From Brevundimonas sp. (GTDB lineage Bacteria > Pseudomonadota > Alphaproteobacteria > Caulobacterales > Caulobacteraceae), in the NCBI GenBank assembly GCA_003248965.1, contig QFQU01000010.1:62001-126000 (forward strand): a stretch of DNA of 64,000 nucleotides, given 5' to 3'. Shown here piece after piece: positions 44,390 to 53,792 of the stretch; within the stretch, counting starts at the first letter, position 1; the number at the start of each line of letters is the position of its first letter. The position numbers and the translations under genes were made by a program. The notes below the pieces were generated by a model, which worked only from the letters and a program-made list of their open reading frames with translations, searched no databases and was not told where the DNA came from.

Positions 44390-45154
44390 ATGACGGCCGC
44401 GGCCCCTAGCCCGGACACCCCCGCTTCGGGCGTCGCGGGGCCGCGCCATGTCGCCATCATCATGGATGGCAACGGCCGCTGGGCGAAGGCGAGGGGGCTG
44501 CCCCGCGCCCTGGGCCACCGTGAAGGCGTCCAGGCCCTGAAACGCACCATCCAGGCCGCCCCGGACCTGGGGATAGACTGCCTGACGGTGTTCGGCTTCT
44601 CGACCGAGAACTGGAGCCGGCCCGAGGACGAAGTCTCGGACTTGATGGGCCTGGTCCGGACCTATGTCGCCAGCGATCTGGCGCGACTGGAGAAGGCCGG
44701 CGTCCGCCTGCGCATACTGGGCCGCCGCGAAGGCCTGCCCGCCGACATCGCCAGGATCATCGACAAGGCCGAGGCGCAAACGGCCCACAATGACCGGTTT
44801 CTGCTTCAGGTCGCCTTCAACTACGGCGGTCGGGCCGATCTGGTGGACGCCGCGCAGCGCCACATGGCCCGGATGCTGGCGGGCGAGACCGACGCCCCTC
44901 TGACGGAGGCCGCGCTGGAGGCGGGTCTGGCCACGGCGGGATCGCCGCCGCTGGACCTGATCGTGCGCACCTCGGGCGAGCAGCGGCTGTCTAATTTCCT
45001 GCTGTGGGAAGCCGCCTACGCCGAACTGGTGTTCCAGGACATCCTGTGGCCCGACTATGGCCCCAGGGCGCTGGCCGAGGCGGTCGAGACGTTCCGCCAG
45101 CGCGAGCGGCGTTATGGCGGCCGTCAGTCAACGGTGTCGGCGGTGTCGGCCTGA
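44390..45154 (+). CDS. uppS: Undecaprenyl diphosphate synthase
   Basis: A 254-residue cis-prenyltransferase making the C55 carrier for peptidoglycan and polysaccharide. HVAIIMDGNGRWAKARG carries the catalytic Asp26. FGFSTENWSRP and LDLIVRTSGEQRLSNFLLW with the C-terminal RxRR-type RQRERRYGG are all present. The gene ends in an overlap with cdsA (TGATG). Confidence 0.95.
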   Translation: MTAAAPSPDTPASGVAGPRHVAIIMDGNGRWAKARGLPRALGHREGVQALKRTIQAAPDLGIDCLTVFGFSTENWSRPEDEVSDLMGLVRTYVASDLARLEKAGVRLRILGRREGLPADIARIIDKAEAQTAHNDRFLLQVAFNYGGRADLVDAAQRHMARMLAGETDAPLTEAALEAGLATAGSPPLDLIVRTSGEQRLSNFLLWEAAYAELVFQDILWPDYGPRALAEAVETFRQRERRYGGRQSTVSAVSA

Positions 45155-45972
45155 TGCCCGTCAAGCCGCGCGACATCGCTCTACGAGCTGCTTCCGCGGT
45201 CGTGCTGGCGCCGGCGGCGGTCGCCGCGACCTGGGTCGGGGGCGTCTGGTTTCTGGCCCTGATGACGGTCGCCAGCGTGGTCCTGGCCTTCGAATGGGCG
45301 GCGATGAGCGCGCCCCACGCCCGGCGCGTCATGGGCGGGGCCGTCACCTTCGGCATCGTTGCGGCCGTGTTCAGCGCCTATTTCGGCGCTATGTCGGTGG
45401 CCTTCGTCATGCTGGTGTTCGGCGCCGCCGCCGCTGGCGTTTACGCCCGAAGCCGAGGACAGGAGGCATTGGACGCCGCCTATGGGGTGCTCTACCTGGG
45501 CTGGCCGTCGGTGCTGCTGATCTGGTTGCGCGATGGTGTCGATCCCGTCGGCCTGCACTGGACGGTGCTGGTGTTCGCGGTGGCCTGGTCGGCGGACATC
45601 TTGGCCTATCTGGTCGGATCGACGCTGGGCGGACCCAAGCTGTGGCCGCGCTTTTCGCCGAACAAGACCTGGTCGGGTTTCATTGGCGGGATTCTAGCCG
45701 GCGCGGTCGCCGGCGCGGTCATGACCGTCTTGGTGGACATGGGGCGGCTGACCGTATTCTGGGGCGCGGTCATGGGCCTGGCCGGCGCCCTGGCGACCAT
45801 GGGCGGCGATCTGTGGGAATCGGGCCTGAAGCGCCGTTTCGGGGTCAAGGACGCGGGCAACACCATTCCAGGTCATGGCGGCCTTCTGGACCGGGTGGAC
45901 GGACTGATGTTCGCCGTGGTCGTCGTGGCGGCCGGCCGCCTGGTCGTTCTGATTCTGGAGCGGGCGGCTTGA
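45154..45972 (+). CDS. cdsA: Phosphatidate cytidylyltransferase
   Basis: A 272-residue polytopic membrane enzyme forming CDP-diacylglycerol for phospholipid synthesis. The CDS signature is near the C-terminus: GGDLWESGLKRRFGVKDAG, then PGHGGLLDRVDGLMF. About eight membrane segments precede it. Length is normal. Its stop codon lies inside the TTG start of dxr. Confidence 0.94.
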   Translation: MPVKPRDIALRAASAVVLAPAAVAATWVGGVWFLALMTVASVVLAFEWAAMSAPHARRVMGGAVTFGIVAAVFSAYFGAMSVAFVMLVFGAAAAGVYARSRGQEALDAAYGVLYLGWPSVLLIWLRDGVDPVGLHWTVLVFAVAWSADILAYLVGSTLGGPKLWPRFSPNKTWSGFIGGILAGAVAGAVMTVLVDMGRLTVFWGAVMGLAGALATMGGDLWESGLKRRFGVKDAGNTIPGHGGLLDRVDGLMFAVVVVAAGRLVVLILERAA

Positions 45973-47165
45973 TCCGTCGGCGTGTCACGGTTCTGGGATC
46001 GACCGGCTCGGTCGGCTCCTCGACGCTGGACCTGATGGCTCAGGCCGAGGCCACGGGCACGGGGGTGTTCGAGGTCGAGGCCCTGACAGGCGGCGCCAAC
46101 ATCGCCAAACTGGCCGAGCAGGCGCGGCGCTGGAAACCTCGACTGGCGGTGACGGCCGACCCGGCGCGTCTGGACGATCTGCGCGACGCCCTGGCGGGAA
46201 CCGACATCGCCGTGGCGGCGGGAGAGGACGCCGTAGTCGAGGCCGCGCTGCGCCCGGCGGACTGGATCATGGCCTCCATCGTCGGCGCCGCCGGACTGAA
46301 ATCGGCCTGGGCGGCCGCTGGAACCGGTGCGATCCTGGCCCTGGCGAACAAGGAAAGCCTGGTGTGCTGCGGCGCGGCCCTGATCGACCGGGTGTCGCAG
46401 GCGGGCGGGCGGCTGATCCCCGTCGATTCCGAGCATTCCGCCATTTTCCAGGTGTTTCCGGCCGAGGCCCCCGAGCGTGTGGCCAAGCTGGTGCTGACGG
46501 CCTCGGGCGGGCCGTTCCGGCGGACGCCCCGCGATCAGATGACCGCCATCACGCCCGAACAGGCCGTGGCCCATCCGAACTGGAGCATGGGGGCCAAGAT
46601 TTCCGTCGATAGCGCCACCATGGCCAACAAGGGCCTGGAGATGATCGAGGCGGCCTATCTGTTCGCCATGCCGGCCGAGCGGATCGATGTCGTGGTGCAT
46701 CCGGAATCGATCATCCACAGCCTTGTGGAATATGTGGATGGTTCGACCCTGGCCCAGATGGGGCCGCCGGACATGCGTACGCCCATCGCCTGCGCCCTGG
46801 CCTGGCCCGATCGTATCGCCTGGCCTGCGCCCAAGCTGGACCTGGCGGCTCTGGGGCGACTGACGTTCGAGGCGCCGGACGCGCGCCGCTTTCCCGCGCT
46901 GGATCTGGCGCGTCAGGCCCTGACGGCGGGCGGGGCGGCGCCGGCGGTGTTCAACGCCGCCAACGAGACGGCGGCCTTCGCCTTCCTTGACCGCAAGCTG
47001 GCGTTTCTCAATATTGCCGCAGTCGTCGCCGAAACCCTTGAGCGTGCGACGAAAGCGGGGACGGCTTTCGGCTCCGGAGACGCCTGCAACGCGGCCCTGT
47101 CGGTCGATGCGGAGGCCCGCCGGATGGCCCGGGCCGTCATCGCCAATCTCGCAAACGCGGCCTGA
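45969..47165 (+). CDS. dxr: 1-deoxy-D-xylulose 5-phosphate reductoisomerase
   Basis: A 398-residue enzyme converting DXP to MEP with NADPH in the non-mevalonate isoprenoid pathway. VTVLGSTGSVGSSTL is the nucleotide-binding start. LIPVDSEHSAIFQ, TASGGPFR and NWSMGAKISVDSATMANKGL hold the metal and substrate residues. The start is TTG overlapping the cdsA stop; this gives exactly the typical length. It lies in the order uppS-cdsA-dxr-rseP common to proteobacteria. Confidence 0.95.
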   Translation: MIRRRVTVLGSTGSVGSSTLDLMAQAEATGTGVFEVEALTGGANIAKLAEQARRWKPRLAVTADPARLDDLRDALAGTDIAVAAGEDAVVEAALRPADWIMASIVGAAGLKSAWAAAGTGAILALANKESLVCCGAALIDRVSQAGGRLIPVDSEHSAIFQVFPAEAPERVAKLVLTASGGPFRRTPRDQMTAITPEQAVAHPNWSMGAKISVDSATMANKGLEMIEAAYLFAMPAERIDVVVHPESIIHSLVEYVDGSTLAQMGPPDMRTPIACALAWPDRIAWPAPKLDLAALGRLTFEAPDARRFPALDLARQALTAGGAAPAVFNAANETAAFAFLDRKLAFLNIAAVVAETLERATKAGTAFGSGDACNAALSVDAEARRMARAVIANLANAA

Positions 47166-47189
47166 TCGGCCAGGGGAGACGACTTTCGA

Positions 47190-48407
47190 ATGCTGGGCGT
47201 CCTGGGTCAGGTCCTGATCTATATCGTACCGTTCCTGCTGGTGCTGACCTTCATCGTCACCATCCATGAACTGGGCCACTTCCTGGTCGCGCGCGCCTTC
47301 GGGGTGAAGGTCGATCGGTTCGCCGTCGGCTTCGGCAGGGCGCTGTTCAGCCGCACGGACCGGCACGGCATCGAATGGCGGCTGGGCTGGTTGCCTTTGG
47401 GCGGCTACGTCAAATTCTCGGGCGACCTGGACGCTTCCAGCGTGCCGGATCAGGCGGGTTTGGCCGAACTGCGACAGCGCGTCGTCGCCGAACATGGGCC
47501 GGGCGCCGAGCGCGACTATTTCCATTTCAAGCCGGTGTGGCAGCGCGCCCTGATCGTGGTCGCGGGGCCGGCGGCGAACTTCATCCTGGCCGTCGTCATC
47601 TTCTCGATCAGCCTGATGGCCCTGGGCAAGGTAGTCCTGCCCGCCCGGGTGTTCGAGGTCCAGCCCAATACCCCGGCGGCCGCGGCGGGCTTTCGACCCG
47701 GCGACCTGATCACCGCCATCGACGGCCGCATGATCGAGGATGGGTCCGAAGTCAGCCGCGCCGTGATGCTGAGCGCGGGCGATCCCCTGCATTTCACGGT
47801 CGAGCGCGGGGCCGAGACCGTGGTGCTGACGGCCACGCCCCAGCGGCGAATCCAGGACGACCCCATCGCGGGTCGGATCAAGGTGGCGCAGATCGGCCTG
47901 ATGATGCGCCCCGCCGCCAGCGATATTCGCCATGTCCGCTACGGACCCGTCGATGCGGTGGGCGGCGCGGTCGTGCAGGTGAGGGACACGATCGGCGCGA
48001 CCCTGACCTATCTGGGCCGGATGATCACCGGGCGGGAGTCGGGCGATCAGCTCAGCGGTCCCCTGGGCATCGCCAAGGTCAGCGGCTCCCTGACCAATGC
48101 GGTGGCCGAGGCCAGTCCGGACGCCGGTGCGTTCGCGCTGAACCTGTCGGTGACAATGATCCGCCTTGCCGCCATACTTTCGATCGGAATCGGCTTTCTA
48201 AACCTGTTGCCCATTCCGGTGCTGGACGGCGGCCATCTGCTTTTCTACGGCTTCGAGGCCGTGGCGAGACGACCCGTGTCGGCCCGGTATCAGGAGATGG
48301 GCTATCGCGCAGGTCTTGCGCTTCTGGCGGGATTTATGTTGTTCGCGACGTGGAACGACCTACAGAAGCTCAACCTCTTCCAATTCCTCGGCGGGCTCGT
48401 CTCGTGA
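47190..48407 (+). CDS. rseP: Site-2 intramembrane protease RseP
   Basis: A 405-residue inner-membrane zinc metalloprotease. HELGH at residues 26-30 is the HExxH metal site, and PVLDGGHLL near residue 346 supplies the third ligand. A PDZ domain lies between (FEVQPNTPAAAAGFRPGDLI). RseP cleaves anti-sigma factors and leftover signal peptides within the membrane. Its stop codon overlaps a possible GTG start of bamA. Confidence 0.93.
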   Translation: MLGVLGQVLIYIVPFLLVLTFIVTIHELGHFLVARAFGVKVDRFAVGFGRALFSRTDRHGIEWRLGWLPLGGYVKFSGDLDASSVPDQAGLAELRQRVVAEHGPGAERDYFHFKPVWQRALIVVAGPAANFILAVVIFSISLMALGKVVLPARVFEVQPNTPAAAAGFRPGDLITAIDGRMIEDGSEVSRAVMLSAGDPLHFTVERGAETVVLTATPQRRIQDDPIAGRIKVAQIGLMMRPAASDIRHVRYGPVDAVGGAVVQVRDTIGATLTYLGRMITGRESGDQLSGPLGIAKVSGSLTNAVAEASPDAGAFALNLSVTMIRLAAILSIGIGFLNLLPIPVLDGGHLLFYGFEAVARRPVSARYQEMGYRAGLALLAGFMLFATWNDLQKLNLFQFLGGLVS

Positions 48408-48424
48408 GCCGACGCCAGCCCCCG

Positions 48425-50857
48425 ATGGTTTTCAGAATGAACGACATGACCTCTCGCGCCGCCGTCCGACTGGGCGCCCGTTCCAGCCTGCTCGCCCTCG
48501 CCGTCGCGGCGGGCTTCACCGCCCCGGCCCTGGCGCAGAGCGCGCCCGCGCAGCCGACGGCCGCGCCTGCGGCCCCGGCCGAGGCGACGCCTCATGTTCA
48601 GATGGCCGCGCCGCAGCCCATCACCATCAACCGCATCATCGTGCAGGGCGCACAGCGTATCGACCAGACGACGGTCCTGTCCTACCTGCCGATCCGGCCG
48701 GGCGACGCCGTGGACGCCTCTGTCCTGGACGTCGCCGTCCGCACCCTGTCGCGCACGGGCCTATTCGCCGATGTGCAACTGGGCGTGCAGAACGGCGACC
48801 TGGTCGTCCAGATCGTGGAAAATCCGATCATCAACCAGGTGGTGTTCGAGGGTAATCACGCCCTGTCGCAGGACAAGCTGAACAAGGAAGTGACGCTGAA
48901 GCCGCGCGGCATCTACACCCGCGCCAAGGTTCAGGAAGACGTCGGCTCCATCATCGAACTATATCGTCTCCAAGGTCGCATCTCGGCCACGGTCACGCCC
49001 AAGCTGGTCCAGTTGGAACAGAACCGCGTGGACGTGGTCTTCGAGATCAACGAAGGCCCGCAGACCGGCATCAGCGCCATCAATGTGCTGGGCAACAAGG
49101 CCTTCTCGGATCGCGACGTGCGGGGCGTGATGGTCACGGAGAAGTCCCAGTGGTGGAAGTTCTTCTCGAACAACGACAACTACGACCCCAACCGGCTGGA
49201 ATACGATCAGGAACAGCTGCGGAAGTTCTACACCAACCGCGGCTATTACGACTTCCGCATCATTTCGTCGGTGGCCGAGCTTCAACCCGATAATCAGGCG
49301 TTCGAGATCACCCTGACGTTGAACGAGGGCGACAAGTACAACTTCGGCAAGATCAACGTCGTCACCCAGAACGACCGGCTGAACGCCGATTTCCTGAAGG
49401 CGCTGGTGCCGATCCGCGAAGGTCAGCTGTACGAAAGCGACAAGATCGAGCAGGCCGTCGACGCCCTGACGTTCGCGGCGGGTTCGGCCGGCTATGCATT
49501 CGTCGAGATCAATCCGACCTATCGCGCCAATCCGGAAACGGACACGGTCGATGTGACCTTCAACGTGTCGGAAGGCCAGCGCGTCTACATCGACCGCATC
49601 AATGTGGTCGGCAACACCCGCACCATCGACCCGGTCATCCGCCGCGAACTGCTGCTGACGGAAGGCGACGCCTATAACCGCGCCCTGATGGAGCGGTCGC
49701 GTAACAATCTGCGTGCTTTGGGCTTCTTCAAGGATGTGAAGGTGGAAGAGGAGCGCGGCAGCGCGCCCGACCGTTCGCTCATCAACGTCAACGTCCAGGA
49801 ACAGCCGACCGGCGAACTGTCCGTCGGCGCGGGCTTCAGCTCGGTCGACTCCTTCACGGTGAACCTGGGCATTTCGGAGCGGAACTTCCGGGGACGCGGC
49901 CAGAACGTCGTCGCGCGCCTGGAATGGGGTTCGTTGCGCCAGCAGGTCGATTTCCGCTTCACCGAGCCGAAGTTCCTGGGGCGCGACCTGCGCGCAGGCT
50001 TCGACCTGTTCCACTCACGCTACGACCTCAGCAAATATTCGTCCTACGATTACCGTTCGACCGGCGGCGGTTTGCGCCTGTCCTACCCGCTGAACGGCAA
50101 CATGCTGCTCAGCACGCGCTACTTCCTGAAGTCGGACGAGATCATCGTGCCCTCGGGCTACTGCAGCGGAACCGGCGCTGGGTCGTCGGCCCTGTGCGAT
50201 CAGATCGGCAGCTATATCAACTCGTCGATCGGCTATACGCTGCAGATGAACTACACCAACGATCCGATCCGCCCGACGAGGGGCTGGGCCGGGTCGATAC
50301 GTCAGGATCTGGCCGGTCTTGGCGGCGACGTGAACTATGTGAAGACCGAAGCGGACGCCAGTTGGTACTACGGCATCACGCCCGACTGGGTCGTCAGCCT
50401 GCAGGGCTCCACCGGTTATGTCAGCGGCTGGAACGGCGATCCGATCCGCATCAACGATCGCTTCTTCAAGGGCGGCAACAGCTTCCGTGGCTTCGAGACC
50501 GCCGGCATGGGGCCGCGCGATCTGACGACGACCGACGCCCTGGGCGGCAACTTCTACGCCATCGGCACGGTGGAGCTGACGGTGCCGAACTATCTGCCCG
50601 AGCAGTACGGCATCAAGACCTCGCTCTTCGCCGACGTGGGCACCCTGGGCGTGCTGGACGACCGCTACAAGCTGACGGCGACCGGCACTCCCAACGCCAA
50701 TATCGCCGACGAATTGTCGCTGCGCGCCTCGGCCGGCGTCAGCATCCACTGGAAGTCGCCGATGGGGCCGATCCGTTTCGACATCTCCAAGGTCCTGTCC
50801 AAGGAAGACTACGACAAGACGGAATCATTCCGTTTCTCGACCTCAACTCAGTTCTAA
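48425..50857 (+). CDS. bamA: Outer membrane protein assembly factor BamA
   Basis: About 810 residues, the central component of the beta-barrel assembly machine in the outer membrane. A signal peptide runs to about residue 37 (ending APALA). Five POTRA domains occupy about 55-440 (first: ITINRIIVQGAQRI). A 16-strand barrel fills the remainder, with the FKGGNSFRGFETAGMGPRD region containing the RGF motif of loop 6, and ends STSTQF with terminal Phe. Start codon uncertain: ATG 48425, 48437 or 48446, or GTG 48404 overlapping the rseP stop, all upstream of the same signal sequence. Skp follows. Confidence 0.94.
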   Translation: MVFRMNDMTSRAAVRLGARSSLLALAVAAGFTAPALAQSAPAQPTAAPAAPAEATPHVQMAAPQPITINRIIVQGAQRIDQTTVLSYLPIRPGDAVDASVLDVAVRTLSRTGLFADVQLGVQNGDLVVQIVENPIINQVVFEGNHALSQDKLNKEVTLKPRGIYTRAKVQEDVGSIIELYRLQGRISATVTPKLVQLEQNRVDVVFEINEGPQTGISAINVLGNKAFSDRDVRGVMVTEKSQWWKFFSNNDNYDPNRLEYDQEQLRKFYTNRGYYDFRIISSVAELQPDNQAFEITLTLNEGDKYNFGKINVVTQNDRLNADFLKALVPIREGQLYESDKIEQAVDALTFAAGSAGYAFVEINPTYRANPETDTVDVTFNVSEGQRVYIDRINVVGNTRTIDPVIRRELLLTEGDAYNRALMERSRNNLRALGFFKDVKVEEERGSAPDRSLINVNVQEQPTGELSVGAGFSSVDSFTVNLGISERNFRGRGQNVVARLEWGSLRQQVDFRFTEPKFLGRDLRAGFDLFHSRYDLSKYSSYDYRSTGGGLRLSYPLNGNMLLSTRYFLKSDEIIVPSGYCSGTGAGSSALCDQIGSYINSSIGYTLQMNYTNDPIRPTRGWAGSIRQDLAGLGGDVNYVKTEADASWYYGITPDWVVSLQGSTGYVSGWNGDPIRINDRFFKGGNSFRGFETAGMGPRDLTTTDALGGNFYAIGTVELTVPNYLPEQYGIKTSLFADVGTLGVLDDRYKLTATGTPNANIADELSLRASAGVSIHWKSPMGPIRFDISKVLSKEDYDKTESFRFSTSTQF

Positions 50858-50895
50858 GGAAGCGACGCAAAAAAGCGCTCGCAGAGGAATACCCA

Positions 50896-51504
50896 ATGAA
50901 AGCTCTGATCATCGCGGCCGCGGCCGCCGCTTCGCTTCTGGCCACGGGCGCCAACGCCCAGCAAGCCGCCGCTGCTCCGGCCAACCCCGGTCCGGTCATC
51001 CCCGGCGTCTGCGTCTATTACAACGCCCGCCTGCTGGCCCAGTCGTCGGCCGGCCAGGCTGTCGAAACGCGCATGCAGCAACTGGCCCAGGAAGTTCAGG
51101 GCGAGCTGCAGCCCTACGCCACCGCCATCCAGACCGAGGCTCAGCAACTGCAATCGGCCGGCGCCAGCCTGCCCGCCGACCAGGCCAACCAACGCCGTCA
51201 GGCCCTGCAGCAGCGCGTACAGGAGGCCCAGCAACTGGAAGCCACGCGCGAGAACGAACTGCGTTACACCCTGGCCATGCAGCGTCAGGCCATCACCACG
51301 GCCGTCTCGCCGATCCTGACCGCCATCTATCAGGAAAAGGGCTGCGGCCTGCTTCTGGACCGCGAAAGCGTCTTCATGATGAACCCCGCCATGGACGTGA
51401 CCGACCTGGTCATCCAGCGCCTGAACACGGCCCTGCCGACCCTGAGCTTCAACCGCATGCCGGTTCCGGCCCAGCAAGGTCAGCAGCCGGCGGCCGCCAA
51501 CTAA
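50896..51504 (+). CDS. skp: OmpH/Skp-family periplasmic chaperone
   Basis: A 202-residue secreted protein. The first 21 residues form a signal peptide ending GANA. The mature protein shows the OmpH pattern: VCVYYNARLLAQSSAGQAV, a long Gln, Glu and Ala-rich coiled-coil arm (about 65-135), and a closing AVSPILTAIYQEKGCGLLLD segment. Skp holds unfolded outer-membrane proteins on the way to BamA. Gene position after bamA is the usual one. Confidence 0.9.
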   Translation: MKALIIAAAAAASLLATGANAQQAAAAPANPGPVIPGVCVYYNARLLAQSSAGQAVETRMQQLAQEVQGELQPYATAIQTEAQQLQSAGASLPADQANQRRQALQQRVQEAQQLEATRENELRYTLAMQRQAITTAVSPILTAIYQEKGCGLLLDRESVFMMNPAMDVTDLVIQRLNTALPTLSFNRMPVPAQQGQQPAAAN

Positions 51505-51511
51505 GGCCGAC

Positions 51512-52525
51512 ATGCCCGACGCCCGCTTCTTCGAGACCCTGCCGCCCCTGACCGTCGCCGCCCTGGCGGCCGAGATCGGCGGCGAGGTCGAGAGAGGCGG
51601 GGATCGGCTGATCGCATCGGTCGCGCCCCTGTCCTCTGCGGACGGTGGCGCGATCGCGTTTCTGGGCGATCGCAAGTTCGCCGACGCCCTGGCGGAGACC
51701 CAGGCAGGCTGTGTGATCGTGCCGCCGGAAGCGGTTCAGACAGCGCCCGCCGCCGCAGCCGTCATCGTGTCACGCACGCCCCAAGCCGCCTGGGCCAAGG
51801 TTTCGTTGCGCCTGCACCGCCCCTTGATGCTGGATAAGGCGGTTGATCGGGCTCTGGTCGCGGAAGACGAAAGCGTGGTCGTGGAACCCGGCGTGGTCCT
51901 GGGCGAAGGCGTCCGGATCGGGCGCGGAACGCGCATCTGCGCCAATGCGGTGATCGGGCCGGGGGTCCAGATCGGCCGCGATTGCGTCATCGGCCCGAAC
52001 GTCAGCGTCGGCTTCGCCCTGATCGGCGACCGGGTGAAGTTGTACGCCGGTGCGCGGATCGGCGAGGCTGGTTTCGGCGCCACCGGAACCGCAGCGGGCG
52101 TCATGGACATTCCGCAGCTGGGCCGTGTCATCTTGCAGGACGGGGTGACGGTGGGCGCCAACAGTTGCATCGACCGCGGCGCCTATGATGACACGGTCAT
52201 CGGCGAGAACACCAAGATCGATAATCTGGTCATGGTTGGCCACAACTGCGTTATCGGCCGCAACTGCCTGCTTGTCGCGAATACAGGCATCTCAGGCTCG
52301 GTCACGGTGGGCGATAACGTCATTTTCGGCGGCAAGGCGGGAATCGGCGACCACATCACCATCGGCGAGGGCGCGCGTGTCGCGGCCGGCGCCGGCGTTC
52401 TGGCGGACATTCCGGCCGGCGAGACCTGGTCGGGCTATCCGGCCCGTCCCATCCGACAGTTCTTGCGCGAGACGGTCTGGCTCGCCAAACAGGCCTCTTC
52501 GAAGAAGGCTCCGAAGGAATCATAG
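51512..52525 (+). CDS. lpxD: UDP-3-O-(3-hydroxyacyl)glucosamine N-acyltransferase
   Basis: A 337-residue trimeric acyltransferase, third step of lipid A synthesis. The N-terminal uridine-binding domain covers residues about 1-100. A left-handed beta-helix of hexapeptide repeats spans about 110-310 (VVLGEGVRIGRGTRICANAV), including the catalytic histidine in MVGHNCVIGRNC. It begins seven bases after skp and is followed two bases later by fabZ. Confidence 0.95.
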   Translation: MPDARFFETLPPLTVAALAAEIGGEVERGGDRLIASVAPLSSADGGAIAFLGDRKFADALAETQAGCVIVPPEAVQTAPAAAAVIVSRTPQAAWAKVSLRLHRPLMLDKAVDRALVAEDESVVVEPGVVLGEGVRIGRGTRICANAVIGPGVQIGRDCVIGPNVSVGFALIGDRVKLYAGARIGEAGFGATGTAAGVMDIPQLGRVILQDGVTVGANSCIDRGAYDDTVIGENTKIDNLVMVGHNCVIGRNCLLVANTGISGSVTVGDNVIFGGKAGIGDHITIGEGARVAAGAGVLADIPAGETWSGYPARPIRQFLRETVWLAKQASSKKAPKES

Positions 52526-52527
52526 GG

Positions 52528-53004
52528 ATGAGCGACACGACGGCCGTCGAGGACAAGATCGATTACGCCGAGGTGATGCGGCGGCTGCCGCACCGCTATC
52601 CCTTTCTGCTGGTGGACAAGGCCGAGGCCTTCGTGCCGGCGACGTCCATCGTGGGCGTCAAGAACGTCACCCACAACGAGCCCTTCTTCCCCGGACATTT
52701 TCCCATCGATCCGGTCATGCCGGGCGTTCTGATCGTCGAGGCCATGGCCCAGACGGGCGCCTTGCTGATGTCCAAGACTTTGGACGTGGCGGTGGCCGAC
52801 AAGGTCATCATGTTCATGTCCATCGACGGGGTGCGCTTCAGAAAGCCGGCCCGGCCTGGCGACCAACTGCGCATGGAGGTCAAGGTGATCCGGGCGCGCG
52901 GCGACGCCTACAAGTTCCGGGGCGAGACCTTCATCGACGGCAAGCTGGCGGCCGAGGCGGAGTTCATGGCCATGGTCGTCACCGTGCCGGACCCGGCCGC
53001 CTGA
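52528..53004 (+). CDS. fabZ: 3-hydroxyacyl-ACP dehydratase FabZ
   Basis: A 158-residue hot-dog-fold dehydratase in fatty acid elongation. RLPHRYPFLLVDKAE opens the domain. NEPFFPGHFPIDPVMPGVLI holds the catalytic His, followed by the catalytic Glu in VEAMAQ. It competes with lipid A synthesis for hydroxyacyl-ACP, which explains its place between lpxD and lpxA. Its stop overlaps lpxA. Confidence 0.96.
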   Translation: MSDTTAVEDKIDYAEVMRRLPHRYPFLLVDKAEAFVPATSIVGVKNVTHNEPFFPGHFPIDPVMPGVLIVEAMAQTGALLMSKTLDVAVADKVIMFMSIDGVRFRKPARPGDQLRMEVKVIRARGDAYKFRGETFIDGKLAAEAEFMAMVVTVPDPAA

Positions 53005-53792
53005 TGGCTGTTCACCCCACAGCCGTCGTCGATCCGACCGCCGTTCTGGACGCGGACGTCGAGGTCGGGCCGTGGTGCGTGGTCGGGCCGAACGTCGTTC
53101 TGGGCCAGGGCGTCCGCCTGGTCAGCCACGTCGTCATCCAGCAGGACACCACGGTCGGCGCAGGCACGATCATCCACCCTTTCGCGGTCATCGGCGGCGA
53201 CCCTCAGCACAACGGCTACAAGGGCGAGCGCGTGCGGCTGGAGATCGGGTCGAACAACGTGATCCGCGAACACTGCACCTTCAACAGAGGTACGCTGCAG
53301 GGGGCGGGCGTCACCGTCGTAGGCTCGAACAGCCTTTTCATGACCGGCGCACACGTCGGCCATGACTGTGTGGTCGGCGATCAGGTAGTGATGGCCAACA
53401 ACGCCACCTTGGGCGGCCATGCCCGGATCGGCGACAAGGTCTTTCTGGGCGGTCTGTGCGCCGTGCACCAGAACGGTCGCGTGGGGCAGGGCGCCATCAT
53501 CGGCGGTCTGGCTGCGGTGACGCGCGACGTCATTCCTTACGGCTCGGCCTGGGGCAATCATGCGCGACTGCGCGGGCTGAACCTGATCGGGCTGAAGCGC
53601 AAGGGTTACGGCAAGGATCAGGTGCGTCGCCTGCTGGCCGCCTATCGCGAGCTGTTCGAAGGCGAGGGTGAGTTCGCAGGGCGTGTCGATGGCGTGGCCG
53701 AACGGTACGCCGACCTGCCAGAGATCGTGGAAATCATCGCCTTCATCCGCGACGGCGGGCGGCGGCCGCTGTGCCTGCCGAACGCGGAATGA
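53004..53792 (+). CDS. lpxA: UDP-N-acetylglucosamine O-acyltransferase
   Basis: A 262-residue hexapeptide-repeat trimer, first step of lipid A synthesis. The beta-helix covers about residues 2-180 (HPTAVVDPTAVLDADVEVGP). The catalytic His is in MTGAHVGHDCVVGDQV. The helical C-terminal domain runs from about 190. The ATG overlaps the fabZ stop and the TGA overlaps lpxI. Confidence 0.95.
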   Translation: MAVHPTAVVDPTAVLDADVEVGPWCVVGPNVVLGQGVRLVSHVVIQQDTTVGAGTIIHPFAVIGGDPQHNGYKGERVRLEIGSNNVIREHCTFNRGTLQGAGVTVVGSNSLFMTGAHVGHDCVVGDQVVMANNATLGGHARIGDKVFLGGLCAVHQNGRVGQGAIIGGLAAVTRDVIPYGSAWGNHARLRGLNLIGLKRKGYGKDQVRRLLAAYRELFEGEGEFAGRVDGVAERYADLPEIVEIIAFIRDGGRRPLCLPNAE